Positions 27,290-37,396 of a stretch of 64,000 nucleotides of DNA are shown one piece after another. The notes beneath the pieces are model-generated. The model was not told the origin of the DNA, did no database searches, and saw nothing but the letters and a program-made list of their open reading frames with translations. The stretch is from an uncultured Anaeromassilibacillus sp. (GTDB lineage Bacteria; Bacillota; Clostridia; Oscillospirales; Acutalibacteraceae): positions 1 to 64,000 of the forward strand of contig CAKNKY010000003.1 of NCBI GenBank assembly GCA_930987725.1. The letters are read 5' to 3'. Numbering within the stretch: position 1 is the first letter of the stretch; each line of letters opens with the position of its first letter. A program made the position numbers and the translations under genes.

Positions 27290-30277
27290 ATGAGTCTTCA
27301 GAAAGTCTACAGCCCGTATTGCCGCATTGGCGCAGCCGTATCGGCGCAGGCGTTTGAACGCCCGGCCGCATTGCGTGCGCTGGCGGAGCAATACAATTCG
27401 CTGACGTGTGAAAACGACATGAAGCCGGAATGCCTGCTCGACGAGGCGGAAAACTGTGAAAACCCTGACGCACACCTGCTCAGCCCCGCCCTGCGCTTCG
27501 ACGGCATCCTCAACTATTTTGTGTTTGCAAAAGAACACCACATGGGGATGCGCGGCCATACGCTCGCCTGGCACAACCAGACGCCGCGCTGGTTCTTCAC
27601 GGAGCGCTACAGCCGCTCGCCTTCCGCCCCGCTCGCCGGCCGTGAAACCATGCTGGCCCGCCTGGATTCCTATATCCGCCAGGTGATCGGCTTTGCACAG
27701 AAGGAATACCCCGGCATCGTTTATGCCTGGGACGTGGTGAACGAGGCTGTGGACAACGGCAAGATGCGCCCCTCCCTGTGGACGGAAACGGTGGGCGAGG
27801 ATTTCGTGCTGCAGGCATTCCGCATTGCGAGAAAATACGCTTCGCCCGACATGAAGCTCTTTTACAACGATTATGACACGTTCCGCCCCGAAAAGTGCGA
27901 GGCGATTCAGAACCTTATCCTGAAGCCGCTGCTGGCGGAGGGCCTTGTGGACGGCATGGGCATGCAGAGCCACCTGACGATGGGCTCCCGCATGAGCGAT
28001 TATGACAGCGCCCTGCGCAGCTTCGGCGCCCTCGGGCTGGAAATCCACGTGACGGAGCTTGATCTGTTCAATCCCGACGTCTCCCCCGCAGGCGACGAGG
28101 CAGTGGCGCGGCGCTATCAGGAGCTGTTCACCGTGCTGCTGCGCGCCAAGAAGGAAGGCGCCGCCAATCTGACGAGCATCACCTTCTGGAACATGCAGGA
28201 CGAGGAGAGCTGGCTCACCGGCTTCCGCGGCTGCCCGTGCAAGCCGCTCCTCTTCTCCAACGGCTACCGCCCGAAGGCGGCTTACCTTGCCGTGGCCGCC
28301 GTGCCGGGCCGTGTGGAGGGCGACACGGAGGACCGCCTGCCCTACGGCGAGCGCTTTGCCTTCTGGGAGACGGAGCAGCACCCCACGCGCGATTACCACG
28401 TGAACCCCGCTGCCGCAAACGCAAGCGACGACAATGACGGCAGCGCCGACCACCCGCTCTGCACCATTCAGGCGGCGGCCGACCGCGTGCTGCCGGGCGA
28501 GCGCGTGCTGATCCACGGCGGTGTGTACCGCGAATGGGTGCGTCCGCGCCGCGGCGGCGAAGGACCGGAGAAAATGGTGTGCTATGAATCGTTCGGCGAC
28601 GGCGAAGTGATCATAAAAGCCTCCGAGCAGGCGACGGGCTTCGTGCCGAGCGAAAACTGGAACAAGGTGCCGCAGGGGATGCCGCAGTCGCTCGCGCCGG
28701 AAACGGTGCGCATCTGGGAGACAAAGCTTGATCCGGACAAATTCCGCGGCTATAACCCGTTCTGCGCCGTCAACATCCTGCACGACCGCCTGTTCATTGA
28801 ATACAACAAGACGGACATGACCACCTACCTGAACCGGCGCGGCATGGTATTCTGCGACGGCAAACCGCTCACGCAGGTGGCGCTTTATAACCAGATGACA
28901 AAGACGCCCGGCTCCTACTGGGTGGAAGCGAACGGCCAAACGGTGCATTTCCGCCTGGCAGACGACGGCGATCCGAAGGATCACCTGATCGAGCTCACCT
29001 GCCGCGAGCAGTGCTTTGCGCCGGAAACGCCCTTCCTCTCCTACATCAAGGTGAAGGGCATCACGTGCGCGCACGCCTCCATGGGCGGCCCGGTACCGCA
29101 GCGCGGCGCGCTCTCCGCGTTCCGCGGCCACCACTGGGTGATTGAAAACTGCAAAATTGACTGGGCCAACACGGTGGGGGTTGACATCGGCAATGAATGC
29201 TGGCATCATAGAGTGGACGAGGGCCAGATCATCGGCCACAGCGTGGTGCGCGGCTGCGAAATTCATGACGCGGGCGTGTGCGGCATTGCCGGCCTGTTTG
29301 CCACCAATCTGCTCATTGAGGATAACCTCATCACCGGCACCGGCTGGCAGAAGATGGAGCTTTCCTGGGAAGCGGGCGGCATCAAGGTGCACAACAGCGT
29401 GAACAGCCTGATTCGCCGCAACGTGTTCACGAAGACCTTCCGCGCCGACCACCTGTGGATGGACGTGGGCAACGAGAACAACCGCATCACGCGCAACCTG
29501 TTCCTCGATGGCATCGAGCAGCGCGAGGCAATCTTCATCGAGTGCTCCCGCGACGGCGTGAACCTGATCGATAATAATATTTTCTGGAACGTGGAGGGCC
29601 GCTTCAACCCGGCCGACGTTCCGGTGGAGCCGGGTTCCACCGGCTGGTACAAGATGGAGGAGCACGGCGTGGTGAACGGCTACGCCGTGTACGGAGAAGG
29701 CACCGACCGCCTGCATGTGGAGCACAACCTGATCGGCCGCTGCCGCAGCGCCGGCTACTTCGTGAAGCCTGTGGCTTTCCGCATTTCCCGCACGGGGCGC
29801 GGCGGCACGGGACGTGAGGCGCGCATCCGCAACAACCTCTTCTATGACTGCGGCGAGGCTGCGATCAAGTTCCCGACGCGCGACAACGACGCCCAGGGCA
29901 ATCTCTATGTGAAGATGCCCGGCGGCTATCTGCGCGTGCTCTATCCCGCCCCCGAGGTCTGCCTGAATCTGGACGCCTGGCAGGAGTTCTTCGGCTTTGA
30001 CCGCGAGGGCCAGGAAGCGCTCTTCGACATTGCCGTCGACACGGAAGCGCTCACGCTTTGCGTGAAGCCCGCGCAGGGCGAAGCGTGCGAGGCCCACGGC
30101 CCCGACCACGGCTATTGCGAGACGGACATTGCGCGCATTGCCGCCGTTCCCGCCTCCTTTGAGACGGCGGACGATTTTTACGGCACCGCCCCCTGCCGCC
30201 GCAGGCTGCCCGGCCCCTTCGCCGATCTGACGCCCGGCCGCGTCTATTCCATCGATCCGCGCAAGCCGCGCGCCTGA
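27290..30277 (+). CDS. GH10 endo-1,4-beta-xylanase fused to a C-terminal GH120-like parallel beta-helix domain
   Basis: N-terminal WDVVNEAVDNG acid/base and EIHVTELDLF nucleophile motifs; C-terminal DYHVNP..PLCTIQAAADRVLPGERVLIHGGVYREWVRP and LWMDVGNENNRITRNLF..IFIECS. Confidence 0.88.
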   Translation: MSLQKVYSPYCRIGAAVSAQAFERPAALRALAEQYNSLTCENDMKPECLLDEAENCENPDAHLLSPALRFDGILNYFVFAKEHHMGMRGHTLAWHNQTPRWFFTERYSRSPSAPLAGRETMLARLDSYIRQVIGFAQKEYPGIVYAWDVVNEAVDNGKMRPSLWTETVGEDFVLQAFRIARKYASPDMKLFYNDYDTFRPEKCEAIQNLILKPLLAEGLVDGMGMQSHLTMGSRMSDYDSALRSFGALGLEIHVTELDLFNPDVSPAGDEAVARRYQELFTVLLRAKKEGAANLTSITFWNMQDEESWLTGFRGCPCKPLLFSNGYRPKAAYLAVAAVPGRVEGDTEDRLPYGERFAFWETEQHPTRDYHVNPAAANASDDNDGSADHPLCTIQAAADRVLPGERVLIHGGVYREWVRPRRGGEGPEKMVCYESFGDGEVIIKASEQATGFVPSENWNKVPQGMPQSLAPETVRIWETKLDPDKFRGYNPFCAVNILHDRLFIEYNKTDMTTYLNRRGMVFCDGKPLTQVALYNQMTKTPGSYWVEANGQTVHFRLADDGDPKDHLIELTCREQCFAPETPFLSYIKVKGITCAHASMGGPVPQRGALSAFRGHHWVIENCKIDWANTVGVDIGNECWHHRVDEGQIIGHSVVRGCEIHDAGVCGIAGLFATNLLIEDNLITGTGWQKMELSWEAGGIKVHNSVNSLIRRNVFTKTFRADHLWMDVGNENNRITRNLFLDGIEQREAIFIECSRDGVNLIDNNIFWNVEGRFNPADVPVEPGSTGWYKMEEHGVVNGYAVYGEGTDRLHVEHNLIGRCRSAGYFVKPVAFRISRTGRGGTGREARIRNNLFYDCGEAAIKFPTRDNDAQGNLYVKMPGGYLRVLYPAPEVCLNLDAWQEFFGFDREGQEALFDIAVDTEALTLCVKPAQGEACEAHGPDHGYCETDIARIAAVPASFETADDFYGTAPCRRRLPGPFADLTPGRVYSIDPRKPRA

Positions 30278-30319
30278 ACCCAAACGAAACACACCATCAC
30301 CTCAAGGAGGAATCGCACC

Positions 30320-32128
30320 ATGGAAGGAATTCTCAAAAGACAAACCGCCGCCCTTCTTGTTTATACGCGTGAACCGAAGCCGGGGACCATCCCCTGCGGG
30401 CTGGCCTATGCCGTTCATCTCGCCGTGTGCAGAGACGGGCGCACCTATGAACCCCTGAACCAGAATTACGGCGTCCTGTTTGCACCGGCTGACATCACGC
30501 CGGACAATACGCTCGACACGAAGAGCCTGAAAACCCCCTGTGTGTTCCCCCTCGCGGAAGGGGGCTGGGGCATCGCGGCCATCCGCACGCAGGAAATGGG
30601 GGAACCGGACTCCGCCTGCCGCGTGCTGGTGTGGAAAACGAAAGACTTTATGACATTCACGGCGCTTGCGCCCTTCGCACTGGGGACCGGACCGGTGCAG
30701 GCGCTGCGCGTGTGCCGCAGGGGAAGCGGCTATGTATTTGCCTGGCAGACTGCTTCCGGCAGCTATGAAACGCTGTTTTCTTCCCTGCCCGGCACCGCGA
30801 TCGAGACAAAATCCGCCGCCTGGAACGCGGAGGAAAAGGAGGAAGCCGTGGACGGCCTGCCGGAGGGCGCCGCACCCGGGAACAGCACCGCAATCGACGC
30901 TTCCCTGGCGGACAAGCTGGCGCTTTACTGGGGAGAGCTCTCCCACTGCGCCACACGCGTGCCTGCCTCCGTTTCTGCCGGCTGTGCGGAGGATGTGAAG
31001 GCCGTTGCCGCCACCGCCGTCTACACGGACGGTTCCACCGCCCCGCAGAAGGTGGACTGGGATCTTTCCGGTATAGATTTCACGAAGCCGGGCGAGTACA
31101 CCGTGCGCGGCACGCTGCACGGCAACCAGTATCCCTTCCCGCTCACACATGGAACGGGCGACCCCGTGATTGTTCCGTGGGAGGGCAAGTATTACCTGCT
31201 GTTCACAAACGACACGCTCAACGACGTCGGCTTTTACGTGTGCGAGGCGGACACCCCTGAGGAACTCTTCCGCCCCGGCATCGAGCAGCACCTGATCCTG
31301 CCCTATGATGAGGAAAAGGGCCATGTGCAGACGTTCTGGGCGCCGGAATTCCACATAGTGGGGGGCGAACCCTACATCTTCTTTGCCATCAGCGGCAAGG
31401 TCTGGGGGCCGCAGTGCCATGTGATGCACCTGCGCCGCGGCGGGAGCTTCATTGACCCGGCAAGCTGGGAGGAGCCGAAGCGCCTTGTGCGCGCGGACGG
31501 CGCCCCGCTGGCAGAAAAGGGCATCACGCTTGACATGACGGTGATCCAGGCGGGCGGCCGCGCCTATGTGGCCTGGTCGTACCGCAACGGCATCAACTCG
31601 CCGCTCGACACCGGTTCCATGATCTACATTGCCGCACTCAATGAAGAAAAGCCCTGGATGCTGGCAAGCGAGCCGCGCCTGCTCACCCGCCCCATCCTGA
31701 GCTGGGAGAACATGCAGGGCACGATCAACAACGAAGGGCCGCATCCGTTTGTCACGGAAGACTGCGTCTATCTGAGCTACAGCGGCGGCGCGGCGAACGG
31801 CTACACCTACGTGGTGGGTATGCTGACGGCCGACCCGCACGACGATCTCTCCGATCCGGCCAACTGGCACAAGAGCCTCACGCCGGTGCTGCACTACCAG
31901 TCGGTGGCCGGGGAATACGGCCCCGGGCACAACTCCTTCTTCCGCGACGATCTCGGCAACCTGTGGATTGCTTTCCACGGCGAGGTCAGTTATGAAAGCC
32001 ATGAGCGCTGCGCCGGCATTCGCCGCGTTCACTTTGACACAGACGGAAGACCGCGCTTCAACCTTTCCCCGGAACGCGACGTCAACCCCGCCCTGCGCGA
32101 GGTCTCGCTGCGCGTGACGGTGAAATGA
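30320..32128 (+). CDS. Glycoside hydrolase family 43 protein with N-terminal domain and Ig-like linker
   Basis: TGDPVIVPWEGKYYLLFTND, HVQTFWAPEFHIVGGEPYIFF; Ig-like ATAVYTDGSTAPQKVDWDLSGIDFTKPGEYTVRGTL. Confidence 0.82.
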   Translation: MEGILKRQTAALLVYTREPKPGTIPCGLAYAVHLAVCRDGRTYEPLNQNYGVLFAPADITPDNTLDTKSLKTPCVFPLAEGGWGIAAIRTQEMGEPDSACRVLVWKTKDFMTFTALAPFALGTGPVQALRVCRRGSGYVFAWQTASGSYETLFSSLPGTAIETKSAAWNAEEKEEAVDGLPEGAAPGNSTAIDASLADKLALYWGELSHCATRVPASVSAGCAEDVKAVAATAVYTDGSTAPQKVDWDLSGIDFTKPGEYTVRGTLHGNQYPFPLTHGTGDPVIVPWEGKYYLLFTNDTLNDVGFYVCEADTPEELFRPGIEQHLILPYDEEKGHVQTFWAPEFHIVGGEPYIFFAISGKVWGPQCHVMHLRRGGSFIDPASWEEPKRLVRADGAPLAEKGITLDMTVIQAGGRAYVAWSYRNGINSPLDTGSMIYIAALNEEKPWMLASEPRLLTRPILSWENMQGTINNEGPHPFVTEDCVYLSYSGGAANGYTYVVGMLTADPHDDLSDPANWHKSLTPVLHYQSVAGEYGPGHNSFFRDDLGNLWIAFHGEVSYESHERCAGIRRVHFDTDGRPRFNLSPERDVNPALREVSLRVTVK

Positions 32129-32283
32129 ATGCATGAGGGCGGGGCCCGCACGGGCCTGCCGACCAACCGGCCGGGGGGAAGCGGCGCGCGCTTCCCTGCA
32201 CGGCCGTTTGGCATTTTGAAAGGCAGTGCCGTTTCGGCGGCTTTCCTCTCAATTTTATGGAACTGTAAAAGGAGGAGTTTTCC

Positions 32284-33789
32284 ATGCTGAGAACAACAAA
32301 GACTGAAAATGGATCCGTGCGCGGCATGCCGGCAGGCAACCCGCGCATCACGGTTTACCGCGGCATTCCGTTTGCCGCCCCGCCGGTGGGCAAGCTGCGC
32401 TGGTGCGCACCGCAGCCGGCGGCAAATTGGGCCGGCGTGCGCGACTGCCTGGAGTTTGCGCCCATTTCCATGCAGGGCACACCCGGCGAAAACCCGGACG
32501 AGCTCTATGCCAGGGAGTGGCATGTGGATCCGCAGATCCCTATGGACGAGGATTGCCTTTACCTGAACATCTGGACGCCCGCCGTCACGGGGGACGAGAA
32601 ACTGCCGGTGTTCGTGTGGTATTTTGGCGGCGGCTTCCAGTGCGGCTACACGGCGGAGATGGAATTTGACGGCGAGCGCCTGGCGCGCCGCGGCATGGTG
32701 GTTGTCACCGTGAACTACCGCGTGAACGTGTTCGGCTTCTTCGCCCATCCCGAGCTGACGGCGGAAGCGCCCGACGCACCCGCCAACTTCGGCCTGCTCG
32801 ACCAGCAGGCGGGCCTGTTCTGGGTGAAGCGCAACATTGCGGCCTTCGGCGGCGATCCGGATCACATCACCATCGGCGGCCAGTCCGCCGGCGGCGCCAG
32901 CGTGATGGCGCAGCTCAACAACCCGGCAAGCGCAGCCTGCTTCCAGAACGCGATTGTGCAGAGCGGCATTTTCTACCGCCCGTATGAGAAGGACGCGTTC
33001 TCTCCCCTCACGCTGGCGGAAACGGAACAGAAGGGCGTGGAGTTCTTCCGCTTCCTGGGCGTTTCCTCGCTGGAGGAGGCGCGCCGTGTGCCGGCCCGCG
33101 ATGTGCTCAAGGCATACCACGCATTCGGCCACAACTGGAACATTGCCATCGACGGCAAATTCCAGACGTGCAGCAGCTGGGATGCCGCGCTGCGCGGCGC
33201 CCTGCCGGACAAACCGCTGCTCATGGGCGAGACGAACAACGAATTCTTCACTTCCCCGAACGCGGAGAGCCTGGAAGAGCTGAAAGCCATGGCGGGCCGC
33301 TGCTTCGGCGACAAGGCAGCCGAGTTCCTGGCGCTCACCGGAGCGGACGAGGGGCTTGAGACGGCCGAAAAGAATGGCACGGTGGCCTCCATTGAGCTGG
33401 CCATGCGCATTCTGTGCCGCCGCCGCGCGGAAGCCGGGCAGAAGAATGCCACGTATGTCTATGAATTCGGGCCGGAGATCCCCGGTGACGGCCACGGCGC
33501 GTTCCATTCGAGCGATATCTGGTTCTTCTTTGAGACGCTGGGCAAGTGCTGGCGTCCCTTCACCGGCAAGCACTACGATCTGTCCCGCCAGATGTGCAAC
33601 TATTGGGCCAACTTCATCAAGACGGGCAACCCGAACGGCCGCGACGCCGACGGCACCCAGCAGGAGGAATGGCCGGCCTGGAAGGAAAGTGATCCGCACC
33701 GCATGACGTTCTATGACGTGCCGAAAACGGAAGCCTGCCCCGCCTCCCCTGTGATGGGCTTCCTCACCGACGCCGCCCCGAAGGCGTAA
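32284..33789 (+). CDS. Type B carboxylesterase
   Basis: VYRGIPFAAPPVGKLRWCAPQP, EDCLYLNIWTP, ITIGGQSAGGASV. Confidence 0.93.
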   Translation: MLRTTKTENGSVRGMPAGNPRITVYRGIPFAAPPVGKLRWCAPQPAANWAGVRDCLEFAPISMQGTPGENPDELYAREWHVDPQIPMDEDCLYLNIWTPAVTGDEKLPVFVWYFGGGFQCGYTAEMEFDGERLARRGMVVVTVNYRVNVFGFFAHPELTAEAPDAPANFGLLDQQAGLFWVKRNIAAFGGDPDHITIGGQSAGGASVMAQLNNPASAACFQNAIVQSGIFYRPYEKDAFSPLTLAETEQKGVEFFRFLGVSSLEEARRVPARDVLKAYHAFGHNWNIAIDGKFQTCSSWDAALRGALPDKPLLMGETNNEFFTSPNAESLEELKAMAGRCFGDKAAEFLALTGADEGLETAEKNGTVASIELAMRILCRRRAEAGQKNATYVYEFGPEIPGDGHGAFHSSDIWFFFETLGKCWRPFTGKHYDLSRQMCNYWANFIKTGNPNGRDADGTQQEEWPAWKESDPHRMTFYDVPKTEACPASPVMGFLTDAAPKA

Positions 33790-33815
33790 CGTGGTGCTGA
33801 GAGAGGAGAACGGAC

Positions 33816-34622
33816 ATGGCTGACTTTCACGCACGGTATTTTTCCCAGGCGCTGACCCGCAGCGTATCGTTCTATGTCTATCTGCCGCTTGACGCCGATC
33901 GGAATGCAAATCCGGAGCAGTTTGCCCGCCCGCCCAAGACGGTGCTGCTCCTGCACGGCTACACGGGGGATGCCGCCTCGTGGAAGCTTGACACGCCAAT
34001 CTACAGCCTTGCGGCAAAATACAATCTGGCCCTGATCATGCCGGACGGGGAAAACAGCTTTTACCTCGACGGAGAGGCCACCGGCCGGCAGTACGGCACA
34101 TTTGTGGGGAAGGAGCTGCCCGATTTTGCCCACCGCGCGTTCGGTCTTTCGGGCAATCGGGAGGACAATTTCGTGGTGGGCATCTCCATGGGCGGCTTCG
34201 GCGCCGTCCACACCGGTCTTGCTTACCCGGACGCTTTTGCGAAGATCGCGGCCTTTTCCCCCGCTCTTATCGAGCGCCGGGTGGCTGCCATGCGGCCGGA
34301 GACGGCGCCCGACGGCGTTGCGAACTACGAGTACTACAGCCTCATGTTCGGCCAACCGGAAGCGCTCGCCGAAAGCCGCAACAGCCCCGAAACGCTTGTG
34401 AAGGAACTGATGCAGGCTGGCAAACCGCTGCCGGGCCTCTTCCTGACAATCGGCACGGAGGACTTCCTCTATGAGCCGAATCAGGAATTCCGCCGTTTCC
34501 TCACGGAACAGAACGTGCCGTTCCACTATGAGGAAGGGCCGGGGACACACAGCGGCGAATTCTGGAACGCCAGACTGGAACCGGCGATCCGCTGGATGCT
34601 GGATCTGCCGGAGCAGGGCTGA
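33816..34622 (+). CDS. Alpha/beta hydrolase, esterase D / CE1-like (putative acetylxylan or feruloyl esterase)
   Basis: TVLLLHGYTGDAASWK, FVVGISMGGFGAVHTGLAYPDAF. Confidence 0.85.
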   Translation: MADFHARYFSQALTRSVSFYVYLPLDADRNANPEQFARPPKTVLLLHGYTGDAASWKLDTPIYSLAAKYNLALIMPDGENSFYLDGEATGRQYGTFVGKELPDFAHRAFGLSGNREDNFVVGISMGGFGAVHTGLAYPDAFAKIAAFSPALIERRVAAMRPETAPDGVANYEYYSLMFGQPEALAESRNSPETLVKELMQAGKPLPGLFLTIGTEDFLYEPNQEFRRFLTEQNVPFHYEEGPGTHSGEFWNARLEPAIRWMLDLPEQG

Positions 34623-34660
34623 ACGGCGCACCGCCCCCACATACGGAAGGAGGACTTTTG

Positions 34661-35809
34661 ATGCAGGGTGCATTTTACACCGGAACATACCGCAACCTCT
34701 TTGCGGAATGCGGCTATTCGCAGGAAGAGATCGATCGCCGCGTGGAGGATGCGTTCCAAACCATCTTCTTCGGCCCGGAGGAGGATCGCTTCTATCACGA
34801 ATCGGGCAGCGACATGGGCTACCTGGAGGACACGGGCAACTATGACGCCCGCACGGAGGGCATGTCCTACGGCATGATGATGTGCGTACAGATGGACCGG
34901 AAGGATCTGTTTGACCGGATCTGGAAATGGGCCAAAACGTACATGTATCAGACGAGCGGGCCGGAGGCCGGCTATTTTGCCTGGAGCTGCGCGCCGGACG
35001 GCAAAAAGAACGCCGAGGGCGCCGCACCGGACGGCGAGGAATACTTCGCCATGGCCCTGTTCTTCGCCTCCCACCGCTGGGGCGACGGAGAGGGAATCTT
35101 CAACTACTCCGCCGAAGCGCGGCAGATCCTGCACGACTGCGTGCACAAGGGCGAACAGCCCGGCACGGGCAGCGCCATGTGGGACCCGGAAAACCATCTG
35201 ATCCGCTTTGTGGCGGGCTGTGATTTTTCGGACCCCTCCTATCACCTGCCGCATTTCTATGATCTGTTCAGCCTCTGGGCCAACGAGGAGGACCGCCCCT
35301 TCTGGAAGCGGGCGGCGCGGGCCAGCCGCGAATACCTGCATCTGGCCTGCCACGGCGAAACGGGCCTGAGCGCGGAATACGCCGCGTTTGACGGCACGCC
35401 GCAGAAGACGCCGCCGCACCTTTACGGCGGACGGCACGACTGGTTCTACAGCGACGCCTACCGCACGGCGGCAAACATCGGCCTGGACTGGGCCTGGTTT
35501 GCGGCGGACGAATGGCAGCGCGGCAACGCGGCGCGCATCCAGCGCTTCTTCAGCGAAGAGCAGGGCGGCCGCACGGACGGCGTGTTTCTCATTGACGGCA
35601 CGCCCGTCGAGGGCATGACGGCCCTGCATCCTGTCGGGCTGCTGGCCACGCTGGCGGAGACGTCCCTCGCCTCGGACGGCACGCACGTGCAGGAGTGGGT
35701 GCGCCGCTTCTGGGAAACGCCGCTGCGCAAGGGCGGCCGCCGTTATTATGACAACTGCCTCTATTTCTTCGCGCTTCTGGCGCTCAGCGGCAAATACCGA
35801 ATCTGGTAA
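34661..35809 (+). CDS. Glycoside hydrolase family 8, reducing-end xylose-releasing exo-oligoxylanase-like
   Basis: DTGNYDARTEGMSYGMMMCVQMDRKDLFDRIWKWAKTYM, GEEYFAMALFFASHRWGD. Confidence 0.9.
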   Translation: MQGAFYTGTYRNLFAECGYSQEEIDRRVEDAFQTIFFGPEEDRFYHESGSDMGYLEDTGNYDARTEGMSYGMMMCVQMDRKDLFDRIWKWAKTYMYQTSGPEAGYFAWSCAPDGKKNAEGAAPDGEEYFAMALFFASHRWGDGEGIFNYSAEARQILHDCVHKGEQPGTGSAMWDPENHLIRFVAGCDFSDPSYHLPHFYDLFSLWANEEDRPFWKRAARASREYLHLACHGETGLSAEYAAFDGTPQKTPPHLYGGRHDWFYSDAYRTAANIGLDWAWFAADEWQRGNAARIQRFFSEEQGGRTDGVFLIDGTPVEGMTALHPVGLLATLAETSLASDGTHVQEWVRRFWETPLRKGGRRYYDNCLYFFALLALSGKYRIW

Positions 35810-35827
35810 AAAGGAAGGAAAACAGCT

Positions 35828-37333
35828 ATGATGGAAAAACAATACCGGCTTGACCCGGCGTGCAGCCAGTCGTTCCACAACCGGACCGACTTCTGCATCG
35901 GCACGGGCCGCATGGGCCTGGCGCTGCACCAGGAATACATGGATGAGCTTCGCCTGACGCAGAAGGAGATCGGCTTCCGGCACATTCGCGGCCACGGCCT
36001 GTTCTGCGATGACATGGCAATCTACCACACCTATCAGGACGCAAACGGCGAAACGCACGCGGAGTACAATTTCACATACCTCGACCGCGTGATGGACGGC
36101 TACCGCTCCGTGGGGCTCAGCCCCTTCCTGGAGCTCGGCTTCATGCCGGAAAAGATGGCCTCCGGCGACCAGACGGTGTTTTACTGGAAGGGCAACGTCA
36201 CGCCGCCCCGCTCCTATGAGGACTGGAAGGCCATGGTGCAGGCGCTGCTCCGCCACCTGCTGGATCGCTACGGCGCAGACGTGCTGACGTGGCCCATTGA
36301 GGTGTGGAACGAGCCGAACCTGCCCGGCTTCTGGAAGGGGGCCGACATGCCGGAGTATTTCCGCCTGTTTGAGGAAACGTTCCGCGCCATCAAGGAGGTG
36401 GACGGCCGCTTCACCGTGGGCGGCCCGGCCATCTGCGGCGTGGACGACGAGCGCTGGCTCACCGAATTCCTGAAATTCTGCCGTGAAAAGAAGATTCCCC
36501 TCGACTTTGTGACGCGCCATTTCTACACCTTCGACACGCCTGAGGAAAGCGGACATTACAGCTATGCTACGCTGCGCCGCCCGGAGGAAAGCCTGAAAGA
36601 GCTGGAGGTTTCGCGCGGCATCATCGACAGCTTCGAGGAATACCGCGGGATTCCGATGCACATCACGGAATTCAACACCTCCTACCGGCCGGACAGCCCC
36701 ATCCACGACACGACGCGCAATGCGGCTTATGTGGCGCGGCTGCTGGCGAGCCTGGGCGACTGGAACGATTCCTATTCCTACTGGACGTTCGGCGACGTGT
36801 TCGAAGAGAACGGCGTGCCCTTCACACCGTTCCACGGCGGCTTCGGCCTCGTGGCGGAGGGCTGCATCCCCAAGCCGACCTTCTGGACCTTCGCGTTCTT
36901 CAAGAAGCTGCAGGGCGGCTGCGCGCTGCGTTCGGAGGACGCCGTTGCGGTGCGCCGTGCCGACGGCAGCTATGCCGGCGTGGCCTGGAATCTGACGATG
37001 GACGAGGCGGACGGGCCGAAGACGCTCTCCTTCACCCTGCCGGAAGCCGGCGGCGACTGGTGCCTGCTGACCAAAACGGTGGACGAAGCCCACGCCAACC
37101 CGCTCAAGGTGTGGCATGACCTGGGCGAACCGTCCTGCCTGACGGAGGAGCAGAAGGGACTGCTCCGCAGCGCCGCTTCCCCCTTCGTGCAGACGCGCCG
37201 CCTTTCCGGCGGTGAGGCGCTCACCTTCTCGCTGGAGCTGGCGGAAAACGCGCTCGTCTATTTCGAGCTGACGCCCGTTTCCGGCGAAAGCGACCGCGGG
37301 TATTCCTACGAGCGCGCCACGGCGAAACAATAA
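35828..37333 (+). CDS. Glycoside hydrolase family 39 beta-xylosidase
   Basis: IGFRHIRGHGLFCDDMAIY, WPIEVWNEPNLPGFWKGA, MHITEFNTSY. Confidence 0.92.
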   Translation: MMEKQYRLDPACSQSFHNRTDFCIGTGRMGLALHQEYMDELRLTQKEIGFRHIRGHGLFCDDMAIYHTYQDANGETHAEYNFTYLDRVMDGYRSVGLSPFLELGFMPEKMASGDQTVFYWKGNVTPPRSYEDWKAMVQALLRHLLDRYGADVLTWPIEVWNEPNLPGFWKGADMPEYFRLFEETFRAIKEVDGRFTVGGPAICGVDDERWLTEFLKFCREKKIPLDFVTRHFYTFDTPEESGHYSYATLRRPEESLKELEVSRGIIDSFEEYRGIPMHITEFNTSYRPDSPIHDTTRNAAYVARLLASLGDWNDSYSYWTFGDVFEENGVPFTPFHGGFGLVAEGCIPKPTFWTFAFFKKLQGGCALRSEDAVAVRRADGSYAGVAWNLTMDEADGPKTLSFTLPEAGGDWCLLTKTVDEAHANPLKVWHDLGEPSCLTEEQKGLLRSAASPFVQTRRLSGGEALTFSLELAENALVYFELTPVSGESDRGYSYERATAKQ

Positions 37334-37396
37334 TTCCATGACCATGTGAGCGGGCAGCGGCCTGCTCCCCACTTTTTCAACAAGAGGTGCAACGCA

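Noticed and set aside
27251-30292. 1013-aa minus-strand ORF opposite the GH10 fusion
   Set aside because: Antisense shadow of a well-supported CDS; His/Ala/Val-rich with no domain.
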